Shown here: in pieces, positions 46,700-58,539 of the stretch | Position numbering within the stretch: position 1 is the first letter of the stretch | Layout of the letters: each line of letters begins with the position of its first letter | Assembly (NCBI GenBank): GCA_036971475.1 | Contig: JBAIZL010000008.1 | Coordinates: forward strand, 34,423,086-34,487,085 | Source: Prosapia bicincta | Lineage: Eukaryota > Arthropoda > Insecta > Hemiptera > Cercopidae | DNA length: 64,000 bases | Direction: 5' to 3' | Notes under the pieces: generated by a model | The model's input: the letters and a program-made list of their open reading frames with translations, nothing else | Databases searched by the model: none | Told to the model about the DNA's origin: nothing | Made by a program: the position numbers and the translations under genes

Positions 46700-47621
46700 A
46701 GCGAGATAATCACATGTGTATTTAACTCATATTGTCATAAACGCAATAGGAATGATTTCAAATTGTTTACTTTAAAGAATTTGTTTACAGACCCTTCGTA
46801 ATTAGTAACCGAAAGTAATGGGAATTCAGTAGTCTTATGCTTTATACACAGTAAATAAATACACAGTCCCATAGTGACGCATATACAAAAGATATGTGCG
46901 GCATATTGAAGATGAGTTGGAGTGCTAAAATAACGCCCGCATCATTGTGCTAATGAAGTAATGCATTGGAAATATTGATTTTTGTCTGTAAACAAATGCA
47001 AATTAAAGCAGTTTTTAAAAAAATTACTCAGACTTATTCTAATAAACATCTGTTTTTTTATAGTTCAAATACCTAAACGTGCACCAGGTAATTTTTTGTT
47101 GGGGAAGTATATCCAAAATTGCTCCGATTAAATTCGCAATTTATGTAGAGAGTGGGAGGAGCTCGTCATGACGTAGCCAATCCGATGCGGACTTTCACAT
47201 TCAGGTCACACCAGTGTTGTCATATTTTCGGAAGGAGTTGTGATTTGCCTGTGTAACTCAAAAGGTATTGCTGGCAACCCCGCCTCCCACTACTGATCTC
47301 ATCTCCCCGTGCAATCCCTCGGGAAGAGATGTAAACTCTTTTTCGGAGTAAGTTATCCTCTTCTATAACACACGATTTTATTTAACTAGTTTCAACTTTA
47401 TTTTGACGTGAAATTTAAACGGAAAATTTTCACATACAATTTCTAATACATCCAGAATTGTACACCTCAGTTAAGAATATATTAGAAACAGATATTTTTT
47501 TAAAAAAATTACTAGGGCTTAATATTAAAGTTAGTGTGAGAGAATATTTTTGGTTTTTTATAAGAGGTGTTGTGGAATCTAGAGCTATGGGAATAAAAAA
47601 ATCTTCCCTAACTGCAAGCGG
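46700..47621. other. no firm feature
   Basis: Unique, less AT-rich stretch. The segment 47140-47350 is GC-rich (GGAGGAGCTCGTCATGACGT) and could be part of a promoter or another MITE. I could not support either. Confidence 0.3.
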
Positions 47622-48029
47622 CAGTGGCATACCCAGAACTTCGTTGAGGGGGGCAAGGACATCAACAATAGGGGGGCAACATCTCGATTGTAATATTCCC
47701 CCAAATCAGTTACTTCAATGTTACATTGTTTTACTTTAGGGCGCAAACTCAATAACTGTGTATTTTTAAGGGATATTCCTGAAGCTTTTTTCCATTGATC
47801 CATTTAAATATTATTAACATTTTAATTTGCTAATTAACTAATGCTCCTAATACTTCAGGCACGAATAAAACTAGAAAATGTATTAATAACACTTATTTAT
47901 TGATAAATCTTTGTAGTTAAGTTTATACACTGTGTGTGCGCACTATACCTTTTCCAATGAAGGACGACGCGCGTAATTTTTTTTATAGGGATGGCCAGAG
48001 GGCCAGGCCTCCTCTTCGGTGCGCCACTG
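47622..48029. mobile_element. MITE with CAGTGGCRYACC ends
   Basis: Left end CAGTGGCATACCC and right end complement CAGTGGCGCACCGAAG are inverted. The interior has no transposase. This is a common type of arthropod non-autonomous DNA transposon end. Open frames across it are spurious. Confidence 0.5.
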
Positions 48030-48621
48030 TCACCCGGAGAGGATTTGGTGGCCCCCGAGGTTTTGTAGCGTCTGTGTTACGACACTGGCGGCGGAAAGGG
48101 AAATGGAAACAGGGCTTTTGGTACGATGGCTGGATCTGAGGAAGGGTTTCTAAACCCCTCCCCTAATAAAACTCGCCAAAGGGACTATATAGCTATAATC
48201 TACATCGTTGAGAGTGTAACTCAGATGGAGTTTGCCACATTACCTACCATGACCGGAGATACTGTTTGTGTTTATATATATTTTATTTGTAAATTGTTTT
48301 GTCTTCTCGTATAGCAACTTTCTCTCAAATGCACAAGTTTAATATACATTTATATTTGGAAATCTGTCTAACTGTCCAACCATAGAATTTTACGTCTTTT
48401 CAAAGAAATGATTTTTGAAGCTAGACACCAGTCAGATGCGTTAAGTTCACAAAAGGTCTAAGTGTAGAAGAGTAATATACAAAACTAAAAAAATTTAATA
48501 AATAATTACCACATAAATTATTAGTTTTAATTTTTCACCCATTTAATACTCATATTTATACTTCGTCCAGTCCACGAAATCACATCTTGTTCGTTGGTAC
48601 CAATATTTTAAAGCTTTTGGC

Positions 48622-48663
<42 letters not shown>

Positions 48664-49940
48664 GTTTTTATATTATACGGTAATGTATATATATCTATAT
48701 CTATTATAACGTACCTTTACTTATGATTGTCTACAGGATATTTTGACTCTTAGGAAATTAAATTAATAATCCAGCTACTTGCTTTTATAATAACAGATTT
48801 ATTTTATCCTGAGATCAATATTACATTTATAGGTAGTTCATATAATTTGTTTTACTAACTCTAATATTTGCCTATAGGCATCAAGACTCTTATTTGACTA
48901 ATAATTTTAAACAATTCTAATTTTGCTTTTCTTTAGCGATCTAAGAGCGTGTATAAGTTACTGCACTCGAATTGATAAATTTTATATTTCAATTAATTAT
49001 GACTTTTTAAGGAATTTCTAAAGTTTAAAAGATTCTTAATGTTTGTTACTTTAAAGAGTTGGCTTTAAATTTAAATAAATTATTAATTAGTACTTGCGTG
49101 GTTCCTTGCTTCACTTCACTTGATACGAATTCACTTATTAATATTTTCCTATCAATTTCACTTTTCTTAATCTCTCGAAATGCTTTTATGCCGTAACTGA
49201 CTTTATTATTCACTCCCTTATTATTTCCACTTACTATTTAGTTATCTTCCTTATTCAATTTCTCGTACTACTTTCTTATCTCCCTCACTTAATATAACTC
49301 ATTACTTAATAATCTCCCTTATTTTAATCTCACTTGTTACCCTTTAATCTCCCTCTTTTACTTCACTTTCTATTTAATAATCTCCCTTACTTTAAATTGC
49401 CACGTTACTTTGTTTGAATTTGATATTTCCTACTAAAACTGAACATTACTTCTCCCTCGAGTACTACAACTTGACACTTTCGAGTACTGAAAATTGACTG
49501 CCTTGAGTCCTGAAAATTGACTGTCTCTTGGATCGTATCCGTATGGGTTTCAAACCCTCTTCAAATTTGATTGGCTCCCTTATGGCGCTCAAACTGTGAC
49601 TAGCCTATGAAATTTTGACGCTTCCCTCACTTTCTTTTGGGCTTCGTGGGAATTTGTTGAACTTTCCCACAGGTGCAGGTGTTTTTTCTGTATTCTCAGG
49701 GATTCCTAGTCATAAATCTCCCTGGTCCGTGGATGTCTAGGTAAAGCTTCTCTCCCATGAACGAGTCACGTCTTGGTTTACTTACAATGAAACTCTATCG
49801 AATTATTTTAATATTTATGACTTACAGGTGTGTGCAGTAACTTATTTCTGCCGATAGATCTGACAATAGTTTAGCGCTAGCTAGGTATATCCCACAAGTT
49901 CAAATATTTTACTAACAGTTTTCTTAACCTAACGAATTTC
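48030..49940. other. no gene seen; pyrimidine-biased stretch and short TA tract
   Basis: Contains (TA)n at 48623-48660 and a peculiar 49190-49400 stretch with repeated TTAATCTCCCTTA-like words. No coding match. Confidence 0.4.
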
Positions 49941-49947
49941 GTTATAC

Positions 49948-50054
<107 letters not shown>

Positions 50055-50118
50055 GTTTTTTGTGTAATAATGAAAAATACGAGAAAATACAAATACAATA
50101 ATATTTTATTGTATTATA

Positions 50119-50545
50119 CCAGCGGTTCCAAATCGGTAGGTCGCGGAAGGGATTCAAATGGGTCGTGACTTGATCCTAGAACTAACAGAAACCAAAAAAT
50201 ACACCATCAGAAAATCTAAGGAAATCGAATTGTATTATTTTAGCCATAGTTTCGTAAAGTAATAAACAATAAGTCAGTCTATAAGGAGAAAGACTTTGTA
50301 ACTATCTGGATGCAAACAAGGACAAAATATCCAACAACATCCGTGACTGTATCGAGATTTCTGCTGGTATTCGCCACTACGTATTAGTGTGAAGATACTT
50401 TTTTAAGTTTGGTTTTACTAAAAATCAAATACAGAAATGAACTCAATGTTGAAAGTGATTCAAGTTTAAAAACATCCTCATTCAATCCTGATATTGATAT
50501 GTTAGTTCAATCAAAACAATCCCAAAAATCTCATTTATATTTTTT
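50119..50545 (+). pseudogene. hAT (ZBED5-like) transposon remnant
   Basis: The left end CAGCGGTTCCAAATCGGTAG followed by GTCGCGG is a hAT-type terminus. Then plus-strand frames read KYPTTSVTVSRFLLVFATTY, LVLLKIKYRNELNVE and DMLVQSKQSQKSH, the hATC dimerisation domain of ZBED5-like transposases. A stop in TTY.CED shows decay. Most of the transposase is deleted. Confidence 0.72.
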
Positions 50546-50774
50546 CTTAGTTAAAAACAAAATTTTACACATTGATCCATTGTGATAACAATTTTCTTAA
50601 CCAGAGTTATAACAAATCTGTAGGGTATGATTTTTCTACCCGAACAATTAAAATGGCCTTTGTGTACGTTTATCATTGTAGTTTTTATCTTCACATAGGA
50701 ACACACTTGTTAGAGAGCATGAAACCTCTTGTTGTATATGTTACAAACATATATCTATTAAACTAATTTTAAAA

Positions 50775-51211
50775 ATACTTAGCTAAGTAAATAAGTAATT
50801 GCACATCAACGTGTACATATATGTGTACACATCAACAAAAAAGGACCACATCTCAACACAATAGAACAATATGAAATTTACAGACACACAAAAACACAAA
50901 GTACAAACATATTAAACAAACACAATACAAATCACACATACTCTTTGATAGTATCGAAAACCTACCTTTAAAACCATCACTGCTTGACCCAACATCTCCA
51001 AGCAGAAGTCACTGATGAAGATAGCCACATAGCGATCGAAAACGTTCTGTCTCAGTAAGTTTAAACACATTTACTAAATTTAAAGTTAGGATAATCATAA
51101 ACTATTGTTTAAGTGATTAACAAAATAAATATCAATGCTTGATTTTGACCTATTAAAAAATTTAAGTGATTAATAAGATTCACTGAACGTAATGGACTAC
51201 AAAATTCAAAA
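50775..51211 (+). pseudogene. Penelope-like element A, 3' end
   Basis: The frame reads HLNTIEQYEIYRHTKTQSTN-like PLE C-terminus, then NLPLKPSLLDPTSPSRSH ending at the TGA of the hammerhead core (51013-51015). The terminal sequence GTAATGGACTACAAAATTCA runs straight into (TA)n at 51214. Confidence 0.75.
51004..51052 (+). ncRNA. hammerhead motif A3, core intact, stems mutated
   Basis: Core CUGAUGA (51012-51018), extra A, stem II GAUAGC/GCGAUC (two mismatches), GAAA (51038-51041), stem III AACGUU, C17, UGUCU. Stem I AGUCA/UGUCU has one mismatch. Activity is possible but reduced. Confidence 0.68.
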
Positions 51212-51298
51212 ATTATATATATATATATATATATGAAGTTAATATATTACTATTGTAAGTAATTTTATCCACCATTAAGTGCAATAATTTTACCTTGA

Positions 51299-51340
51299 GT
51301 GATGAGGCACCTTTCGGTCAATTGACCATTGTCGAATCAC
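51299..51340 (-). ncRNA. hammerhead-like motif F1
   Basis: Stem I GUGAU/AUCAC (5 bp), core UCGACAA, extra U, stem II GGUC/GACC with loop AAUU, GAAA, stem III AGG/CCU, C17. C3 to U and G8 to A again, plus U4 to C. Confidence 0.55.
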
Positions 51341-51393
51341 TGATGTTTTTCTGTTGTAGAAGATGGAACAACAAATATGGATAATATTCTTTA

Positions 51394-51440
51394 TTATTCT
51401 CATTGATGTTGGTACTGTTTGCCAACGAAAAGCTTTTAAT
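51394..51440 (+). ncRNA. hammerhead-like motif C2 (core lost)
   Basis: Stem II GUUGG..CCAAC, GAAA and AAGCUU match C1, but the CUGAUGA core reads UCAUUGA. Inactive. Confidence 0.5.
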
Positions 51441-51599
51441 ATACAGTGGTTCTCAAGCTTTTATAGCTGGCGACCAACCTCTCCTTATCGGAATATCTCC
51501 ACGGTCCGAGGTGGAGTAAAGAACAATATTTGTATCGTATCCCTTCTTTATATATTTCTGATATTTTATAGTTTCTGATCCTACAACAGAAAAACATCA

Positions 51600-51641
51600 G
51601 TGATTCGACAATGGTCAATTGACCGAAAGGTGCCTCATCAC
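51600..51641 (+). ncRNA. hammerhead-like motif F2
   Basis: Inverted twin of F1 with identical core UCGACAA, stem I GUGAU/AUCAC, stem II GGUC/GACC, GAAA, AGGUGCCU, C17. Confidence 0.55.
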
Positions 51642-51751
51642 TCAAGGTAAAATTATTGCACTTAATGGTGGAAAAAATTACTTACAATAGTAATATATTA
51701 ACTTCATAAAGTCAGTGCAACGGAAAAACAATGGATAACGTTAAATATCAA

Positions 51752-51752
<1 letters not shown>

Positions 51753-51820
<68 letters not shown>
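51753..51820. repeat. TA microsatellite
   Basis: (TA)n about 68 bp inside the nest. Confidence 0.95.
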
Positions 51821-51824
<4 letters not shown>

Positions 51825-51975
51825 CAATATTGCAAATACAATATTTGATGGATGGAATATTATATATATAAAGAAGGGATACGATACAAATATTGTTCTT
51901 TACTCCACCTCGGACTGTGGAGATATTCCGATAAGGAGAGGTTGGTCGCCAGCTATAAAAGCTTGAGAACCACTG

Positions 51976-52027
51976 TATATTAAAAGCTTTTCGTTGGCAA
52001 ACAGTACCAACATCAATGAGAATAATA
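51976..52027 (-). ncRNA. hammerhead-like motif C3 (core lost)
   Basis: Reverse copy of C2 with the same damaged core. Confidence 0.5.
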
Positions 52028-52087
52028 AAGAATATTATCCATATTTGTTATTTCCATCTTCACGTAAGCTACTAGTTTTCTCTAAAC

Positions 52088-52088
<1 letters not shown>

Positions 52089-52153
<65 letters not shown>
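52089..52153. repeat. TA microsatellite
   Basis: (TA)n about 65 bp, preceded by a family E terminal scrap (TTCCATCTTCACGTAAGCTA). Confidence 0.95.
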
Positions 52154-52161
<8 letters not shown>

Positions 52162-52319
52162 TTTTATTATCCATACATGTGTTAGATAGACTCAACAATA
52201 GTGTTGCCAAATATATTAAAATATTGTCAAATTTAATAACTTGGTACCTTAACATTATACACACTGAATATAGTATCAAATTTTGATTTTATTTGATGTT
52301 TGTTCATTTACCAACTTGT

Positions 52320-53330
52320 TAATATTATTATACAGTGTTTATATCTTATTACACTTTTGCTATTACTTGCGACCAGACTTTTTGTTAAATTGTTAACTTA
52401 CACTTGGAGGAAACGTTTTCATCTTACGACATCTTCAGCCTCGTATTTTTGCCGCTAGGAATGCTGCAGTTTTGCTTCCTCGGTACCATTTTTTTGAAAG
52501 TTAGAAGTGATGTGATCAAAGAGTGTGTGTGATCTGTGCCGTGTTTGTTCATTTAAGATGTCATTTTTATGTGTGTTGCTATGTCTATATATTTCATACT
52601 GTTCTAGTGTATTTAATTTATGGCCTTTATTGCATGTGTGGAGGATGCTCATGTTATTTTCCATACTTTTGGATGAGTGTTTACTGTCCATGAGGTGATT
52701 TGCGAAGGTGGATTCAATAGTAGTGTGCAGTGCCCTTTTGTGTTCTTTATATCTTTCGGCAAAAGATCTGCCTGTTTGTCCAATATAGAACTTATTGCAG
52801 TTGTTGCATTTTAGTTTGTATACTCTGGGTTATTGTATGTGTTGGTATTGTTATTAGTGCTGTGTCTGATAGCCGTTTCGCTTTTATTTGTTGTTCTGTA
52901 AGCTACATTGTATCCTGTTTTTTTTGAATTGGTGTGCTATTTTATTTGTGAGTTTGTTTATGTATGTGAGGGTGATGAATTTGTTCGTGTTTTTGTTGTT
53001 GTTACTGTTCTTGTTGAGTATTTTTTGTATAGTTTGTCTATTATATAAATGTCATATCCATTTTTGTGAATGGACACAGTTCCTCTGTGTAGTTAGTTGT
53101 GGACATAGGTATTTTATTTAGTCTGTGTAGTAATTGTTTGAATGCTGCATGCTTATGTTGTATTGGGTGGTTTGATGAATTGTGTATTAGTGTGTTGGCT
53201 TGCGGTATATGTTGTAATCAAAACAAACATGAATTTCCTCTAAGTGTAAGTTAACAATTTAACAACTTTTAGTTAACAAAAAGGCTGGTCACAAGTAATA
53301 GCAAAAGTGTAATTAGACAATCGATTTTAT
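52320..53330 (-). pseudogene. Penelope-like element G, GIY-YIG region with inverted termini
   Basis: Minus strand, right to left: RVYKLKCNNCNKFYIGQTGR (GIY-YIG), then MDSKHSSKSMENNMSILHTC, LNTLEQYEIYRHSNTHKNDI and HTLFDHITSNFQKNG, ending at a stop at 52455. The hammerhead starts about 11 nt downstream. Both ends carry CACTTTTGCTATTACTTGCG-type sequence in inverse orientation (52352 and 53285-53315). The upstream part is frameshifted. Confidence 0.8.
52406..52442 (-). ncRNA. hammerhead ribozyme G, core intact
   Basis: Stem I GAGG/CCUC, core CUGAAGA, extra U, short stem II GUC/GAU (one G-U) with loop GUAA, GAAA, stem III AACGUU, U17. All invariant bases are present; the 3 bp stem II may weaken it. 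Confidence 0.72.
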
Positions 53331-53334
53331 AATT

Positions 53335-54095
53335 TTTTCCATTTCATAAGTAAAATTAAAATTTTTATTTATTTTATCCAAAATAGCATTATTGTTTCAT
53401 ATATACAAATCATCATCCATGTATCTAAATCAATAACAATTTTTATCATATGTTTTTATAATTTCATTTGTTTTATCATCTAAATATTGTCAAAATATTT
53501 CAGATATTATACTTAATAAAGGGGAACACATAGCTACCATCTTCCTGATTATAAATTACTTTGTTATTATATGACAAATAATTTTTATTTAATATTTTCA
53601 ATGTATATATGATTTATAACATTATTTTATCTTTTTGATTTTGTTTTAATTTAGATTTTATAATTCTGAGAGTTTCTTTTATAGGAATATTTATATACAT
53701 ATTTTTTTATATCTAATGATAATAATTGTTTTGTAATTATATTATAATATAATTAATTTTGTATTATTATCAATATACAAAATAATTTAATTATGTTACC
53801 TTATATTAATTTTTTCAATAAGGTTAATATAATTTAATATCGTGTAATTATTATTTAGTTTCATTTTATCTCTAAGAATAGATACCATGTTTTTAGATAT
53901 TTTATAAGATGACTCATTTATAAAATTTACTACTAGCCTTATTGGTTTATTTATTTTCTGTAATTTATTAAGTCCATTCATTACTGGAATTTTTGGATTA
54001 CATTTACATAAATGCTAATATTATTTTTAATAAATAATTTATGATTTATTAAATTTTTTATTTAATTTCGAAATTTTATCCTAGGGCCTTTATAT
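53335..54095 (-). pseudogene. Penelope-like reverse transcriptase remnant
   Basis: Minus strand: GLNKLQKINKPIRLVVNFIN then ESSYKISKNMVSILRDKMK (RT region 1-2, normally GLPKIHK..PLRPIVN...SYKISK), later YNQEDG (about 53550) and YMDDDLYI (about 53415; catalytic YxDD). Many frameshifts and high AT show an old copy. The family cannot be linked to one of the ribozyme-bearing ends. Confidence 0.7.
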
Positions 54096-54099
54096 ATTT

Positions 54100-55123
54100 T
54101 ACAAGGAGTCACATTATTCATCTCAAGTATTGATGCACAGAAATAAAAAAATTGCTGTACAAGACATTTTTTATTACAGACAGTAAACTGTTAATACATT
54201 TTGCATAGATACTATGAAAACAGCACTGCAGTTTTATCTCTACCACAAAAGCCAGGCTAAAAGGACCCAATGAGGTGGACTCATGACTACATTAAAGAAA
54301 ATGTGCCTTCTATGTCCAGGAACATTTCTTCCGATAAAAATAACACAATTTGTTGAGTACTGCTGGCTTCAACAGATATTGGTAGATTCAAAAAAATCTA
54401 GCAATATTTTCTTTTACAAGGTCCTTCTTACCTTCCTTGATGTGGGAAATTTGGTGTAACCAAATGACCGGATTCACTTATGTGATAAAATTTACACACC
54501 ACATGAAATTTGTTCATTATTGTGTGGAGCTTTAGTTGTTGGGAACACAATGAGAATGCTAGAAACTTCTGATATCTTAGATTAGGGCTACAAAAACAGA
54601 GAGCAAAAGAATATTTGTAATATTCATTATTTTGAATATTCAGGTGACAACAAAGCTGCACAATATATCAACAAGAGTTTCAACTTCTTGCTGGTTAAAA
54701 AGGAGGGTACAATTGATTTCCCAAAGAATCTTGCATATCCATCAGGATTGGTGTCCACTAAATAGAAAAAAATTGATTTGAATTAAATCATGCAGTACAT
54801 GCCACATGATTATAGACATGTCTATAATGAGGTTTCGAATTGGAGTGTAGCAAATGATAATGGTGCGGGGGTGATCAGGATTAAGAGAAAATACTTTTTC
54901 TTAACACTTTTTTCTTCTTGAATATTTCGTGATAATTTTGTTTATATTCAAATGTAACTCTAAGGTATATGGTGATATTTATAATGTATATCTATTAAAA
55001 TCAGTGTGTTATAAACTTTTTTTTACGACTAAATAGTAGTATTTCAAAAAATCTCTTTTTCTTGAACTTTTTACCACAATTTTTCAATTTATAAACTCAG
55101 GAGTTCTTTACATACATACATAA

Positions 55124-55136
<13 letters not shown>
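54100..55136. other. unidentified degenerate coding-like stretch
   Basis: 54180-54780 has fragments such as SNIFFYKVLLTFLDVGNLV and SGDNKAAQYINKSFNFLLVK on the plus strand with stops between. The balanced composition suggests a decayed transposase, but I do not recognise the family. 54900-55136 shows nothing. Confidence 0.25.
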
Positions 55137-55179
<43 letters not shown>

Positions 55180-55297
55180 ATATGTATTCTTGTGTATTAA
55201 TAAAGAAGTAAGTCAAAATACAAATACAAGAATTATTATTGAATTTACAATTATTGTAAATTCAATAATAATTCTTGTATTTGTATTTTGACTTATT

Positions 55298-55357
<60 letters not shown>
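55137..55357. repeat. family C tail foldback between TA tracts
   Basis: (TA)n at 55139-55175, then a foldback 55212-55294 whose arms (GTCAAAATACAAATACAAGA and inverse) are almost perfect with a short ACAATTATTGT centre, then (TA)n at 55303-55357. The arms match the terminal part of family C at 16684, but stop before the ribozyme. Confidence 0.85.
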
Positions 55358-55359
<2 letters not shown>

Positions 55360-55693
55360 GTTAATATATTACTATGTAAGTAATTTTATCCACCATTAAG
55401 TGCAATAATTTTACCTTGAGTGATGAGGTACCTTTCGGTCAATTGACCATTGTCGAATCACTGATGCTTCTCTGTTGTAGATGTTCGGTCTGTGAAGTTG
55501 ACGTTACGCGCACTTTTTCTTGATCTGTGTGTATGATATTTCTATATAGTATGTCTTCTGTATATGTTGTTTGTAGATTCATTAAATTGTTGTGTATGTT
55601 TTTATAAATGTGGTATTTTTCTAGTGAGTTTAGTTCTATTGGGTTGTTTTATTTCAAGTATGGTTAGGTTATTTTCGTAATTTGTTGTTATTA

Positions 55694-55728
<35 letters not shown>
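55358..55728 (-). pseudogene. Penelope-like element F, 3' end
   Basis: Minus frame reads NLTILEIKQPNRTKLTRKIP-like PLE tail and TDRTSTTEKHQ, ending at a TGA in the 5' strand of ribozyme stem I. The right end is (TA)n at 55697-55728 and the left end abuts (TA)n at 55357. Confidence 0.65.
55420..55461 (-). ncRNA. hammerhead-like motif F3
   Basis: Same architecture as F1: stem I GUGAU/AUCAC, core UCGACAA, stem II GGUC/GACC, GAAA, AGGUACCU (a perfect palindrome here), C17. Confidence 0.57.
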
Positions 55729-55730
<2 letters not shown>

Positions 55731-55827
55731 AATTTTTTGGACTTGATAGGAGACTGACAGACTTACCTAAAGGCAATAGTCCAAAACTGCAATCTCTTGG
55801 AAATAAGCACATATAAAACACTTTTAT

Positions 55828-55864
55828 TTGAAATATTTCGATCAACATGATCTTCTTCAGTCAA
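55828..55864 (-). ncRNA. hammerhead ribozyme B2, core intact
   Basis: Stem I UUGA/UCAA, core CUGAAGA, extra A, stem II GAUC/GAUC with loop AUGUU, GAAA, 2 bp stem III AU/AU (self-complementary), U17. It mirrors B3. Confidence 0.75.
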
Positions 55865-55898
55865 GAAAGAGAAAAACTGAACTTGGTTTTTCTCTTTC

Positions 55899-55935
55899 TT
55901 GACTGAAGAAGATCATGTTGATCGAAATATTTCAA
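55899..55935 (+). ncRNA. hammerhead ribozyme B3, core intact
   Basis: Stem I UUGA (55899-55902), core CUGAAGA (55903-55909), extra A, stem II GAUC/GAUC, GAAA (55924-55927), AUAU stem III, U17 at 55931, UCAA. Confidence 0.75.
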
Positions 55936-56099
55936 ATAAAAGTGTATTAAGTGTTTTATATGTGCTTATTTCCAAGAGATTGCAGTTTTGGACTATTGCC
56001 TTTAGGTAAGTCTGTCAGTCTCCTATCAAGTCAAAATAATTCCTAAATAAGCTTTAAGCTCTACTAGAACTAACCTAAATATATATATATATATATAAA

Positions 56100-57060
56100 G
56101 GTCACAGGATATTGAAGTCTTCATAGTATTCTTATGATAAATTATCAGGTCCGCACAAGACCATAATAACAGATGTCTATTTTACTGGTTTTTGATGTTA
56201 TCGATAACACAAATAAATGTATTGATAGACCTATTATTATTAAGACATTGTAGTGTAGAACTTCCGCAAGACCCCTGATTTGAAACTACTGTACACTGCA
56301 TCTGGTTTACAATTTCTTGATTTTTCAGTTATTTTATTTTGGAGTGAAAAATAAATAAATCAGACATAAGTTTTTTCAAAATATTATTTATTTTGCCGAT
56401 GTAAAACATGTTACAAATACAAACTACATTTACATAAAGGATAAATGAATTTACATAAAAATTCAGAGAAGATGAACTTGAGATACTAAAACTTTAATTA
56501 GATTTGCTTATATAATTAAATTAGGCATTATAGAGTATGGTCTAGAGTTGCTATAATTTGAAATTTTAAAAATTAAGTATATATGAGTTTCAGCCAGCTC
56601 ATCTGTGTTGACTCCAATATTTTATTTTACAAATTTCTTCCTCAAATGGTTTTACAAAAGTGAAAATTATATAATTGAACAAAGTTTTTTTGAAATTTCA
56701 TATCTAAAAAAATCCATTGTATTAAAAATATAATAGCAGTATAGTTAAACGCAATCTATAAAATATTCAATTATTAAAAAAATTACTTTTAGGAACTATC
56801 ACAATTAAATTCTTTTTACAAATAAGGCCACAATGCTTGTTTTAAAATTATTTAGATTAATAAAAGCTTTTACAAAACATTTAAAGATGAATTTTAGATA
56901 ACCAATATATTTTTGAAGAAATGTTTTTTTTTTTTTTGATTGCTACACAAAATATATTATAGAATCTAGATACTAGGTGAAAAAAATACTGCTCTAAATC
57001 AAGCTGGCCAGAGATACATACATAAGCAATTCAAGAATATTTGATCTACATAATAGTGAA
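56100..57060. other. no feature seen
   Basis: AT-rich intergenic DNA without a recognised gene or repeat. Confidence 0.5.
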
Positions 57061-57063
57061 CTA

Positions 57064-58083
57064 CAGTAGAGTCTCGATAATTCGAGGTCGATGAGACCAA
57101 GAACCTCTCAGATTAACCAAAATTCAGATTTCACGGAAATACACTCTTGTACATTAGAAAAAATAGTGATTCTAATGAACCCTAATACTGTAATTAAGAA
57201 TGCACAAAATACGTTTATAGAACTTTATTGATTACAGTATTTACATAAATTTAGTGTTAATTCAGAATATCATTGTTCATCACGTTTGTTACATTTTTGA
57301 AAAAAAGTTGTGGTGTCTTTTATGTCTGCTTATCAAATTGTTTTCTGGTATCACATAGACGTCTTAGAAGAAGCACATCTGTTGTTGTGGTGTCTCTCTG
57401 TTGTTCAAAATAGAGTAGTTTCCAAGGGCGCCGTTTCTCCACCGAGACTAATTTTCCATTCTTGTATTGTCTCTCCCAAACCATCTTTATTCTCGTCATC
57501 ATTGGCTTCAGTCATTTTTTATACTATTTCTTTAATTGTAGCATCTGATATCTCAAATTATTCGTCCTTACTCATCCATTAAGTTATGCCTGCATCATTT
57601 AAATTTTCACAACCTGGTAGTTTCTTGATAAGAAATGTCTAATCTGTTTCTTCTTGTGGATCAATAACACAGCCAACAGCGTCATTATGACTCATGGTTG
57701 TATTCCTTGACTTACTTGATGTTTTTCTTTCATTTGGTTCCACAGCTATCTAGTACATAACTCCCTTAAATATAATATTTTTTTTAGAAAGCCTACTATG
57801 CTTTCTTCCCGTTCAGTTGTGTCCAAGAGAGGTTATACTATCTGTATTTTTTTCCATACATTGCAAAACACCCTGGTCCATCAGCCATTAGGCTCGTACA
57901 TTTCCAGGTAAAAATAAAGCACGGATATCAGAATACAGCTGATCATCGAGATGTGATGGTGCATTGTTTAATAGTAAATAATTTGAATTTCCTCTCAAAT
58001 AGATAAAATAGTCTGAAAAAGAAATAGGCTCGAATTTAACGGAAGTTTAAAAAATTGGGACTCGGAATTTCGAGACTCTAATG
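57064..58083 (-). mobile_element. pogo/jerky-like DNA transposon, decayed
   Basis: Left end CAGTAGAGTCTCGATAATTC and right end complement CATTAGAGTCTCGAAATTCC, with TA on both sides. The minus strand reads LLLNNAPSHLDDQLYSDIRA, LFLPGNV and LMDQGVLQCM, a pogo-type DDE domain, followed by an acidic C-terminus. The Asp of LLDNAPSH is Asn here, so the catalytic triad is broken in addition to frameshifts. Confidence 0.8.
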
Positions 58084-58329
58084 TAGCTTGAGTATATATA
58101 CATATTATAGACATTAAATATTTGTATTGCAAGAGTGTTAGTAACTGCAAAGAGGTTTATAGTTCTCTTTAAATTTATGACTTGTCCAAAACGTTATTAG
58201 TTTTGAATTTACTGTATTTTCAAATAACCATGGGAAAATATACTATTATTACAACTGAACTTTCAATTGGTGAAAATTTCCTGGTTTATTTGAAAATGTT
58301 TTACTATATATAGTAATAAATGTTTGTAT

Positions 58330-58539
58330 TTTCATGAAGAATTGGTTCAACAGAAAGAGAAAACTATTATTTTGAGTGTCTTTTCCTTTTTTGATTGATA
58401 AAGATCATTGTGTGATCGAAATATTTTAATAGTGTGATATGTTTTTATATGTGTCTATTTATTTCCAAGATATTGCAGTTTTGGACTATTGCCACTAGGT
58501 AAGTCTGGGAGTCTCCTATCTAGTTCAAAAATTCCCATG

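Larger units (their letters stand above)
51212..52060. mobile_element. nested palindromic nest: F, C and hAT ends around TA tract
   Basis: Order: (TA)n, F end (minus, to 51360), C end (plus, about 51365-51440), hAT end fragment (CAGTGGTTCTCAAGC, about 51443-51545), F end (plus, 51595-51712), (TA)n 51753-51820, then hAT and C fragments repeated in reverse (51870-52045). The reversed copy of 51365-51550 is nearly identical. This is a set of nested insertions of related foldback elements. Confidence 0.75.
55729..56098. repeat. head-to-head foldback of PLE family B ends
   Basis: The arms 55729-55875 and 55885-56040 are near-perfect inverse copies (GCAATAGTCCAAAACTGCAA and its complement). Each contains an intact hammerhead. 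The left end follows (TA)n (55697-55728); the right arm ends in AGAACTAACCTAAA at (TA)n 56078-56098. Confidence 0.92.
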
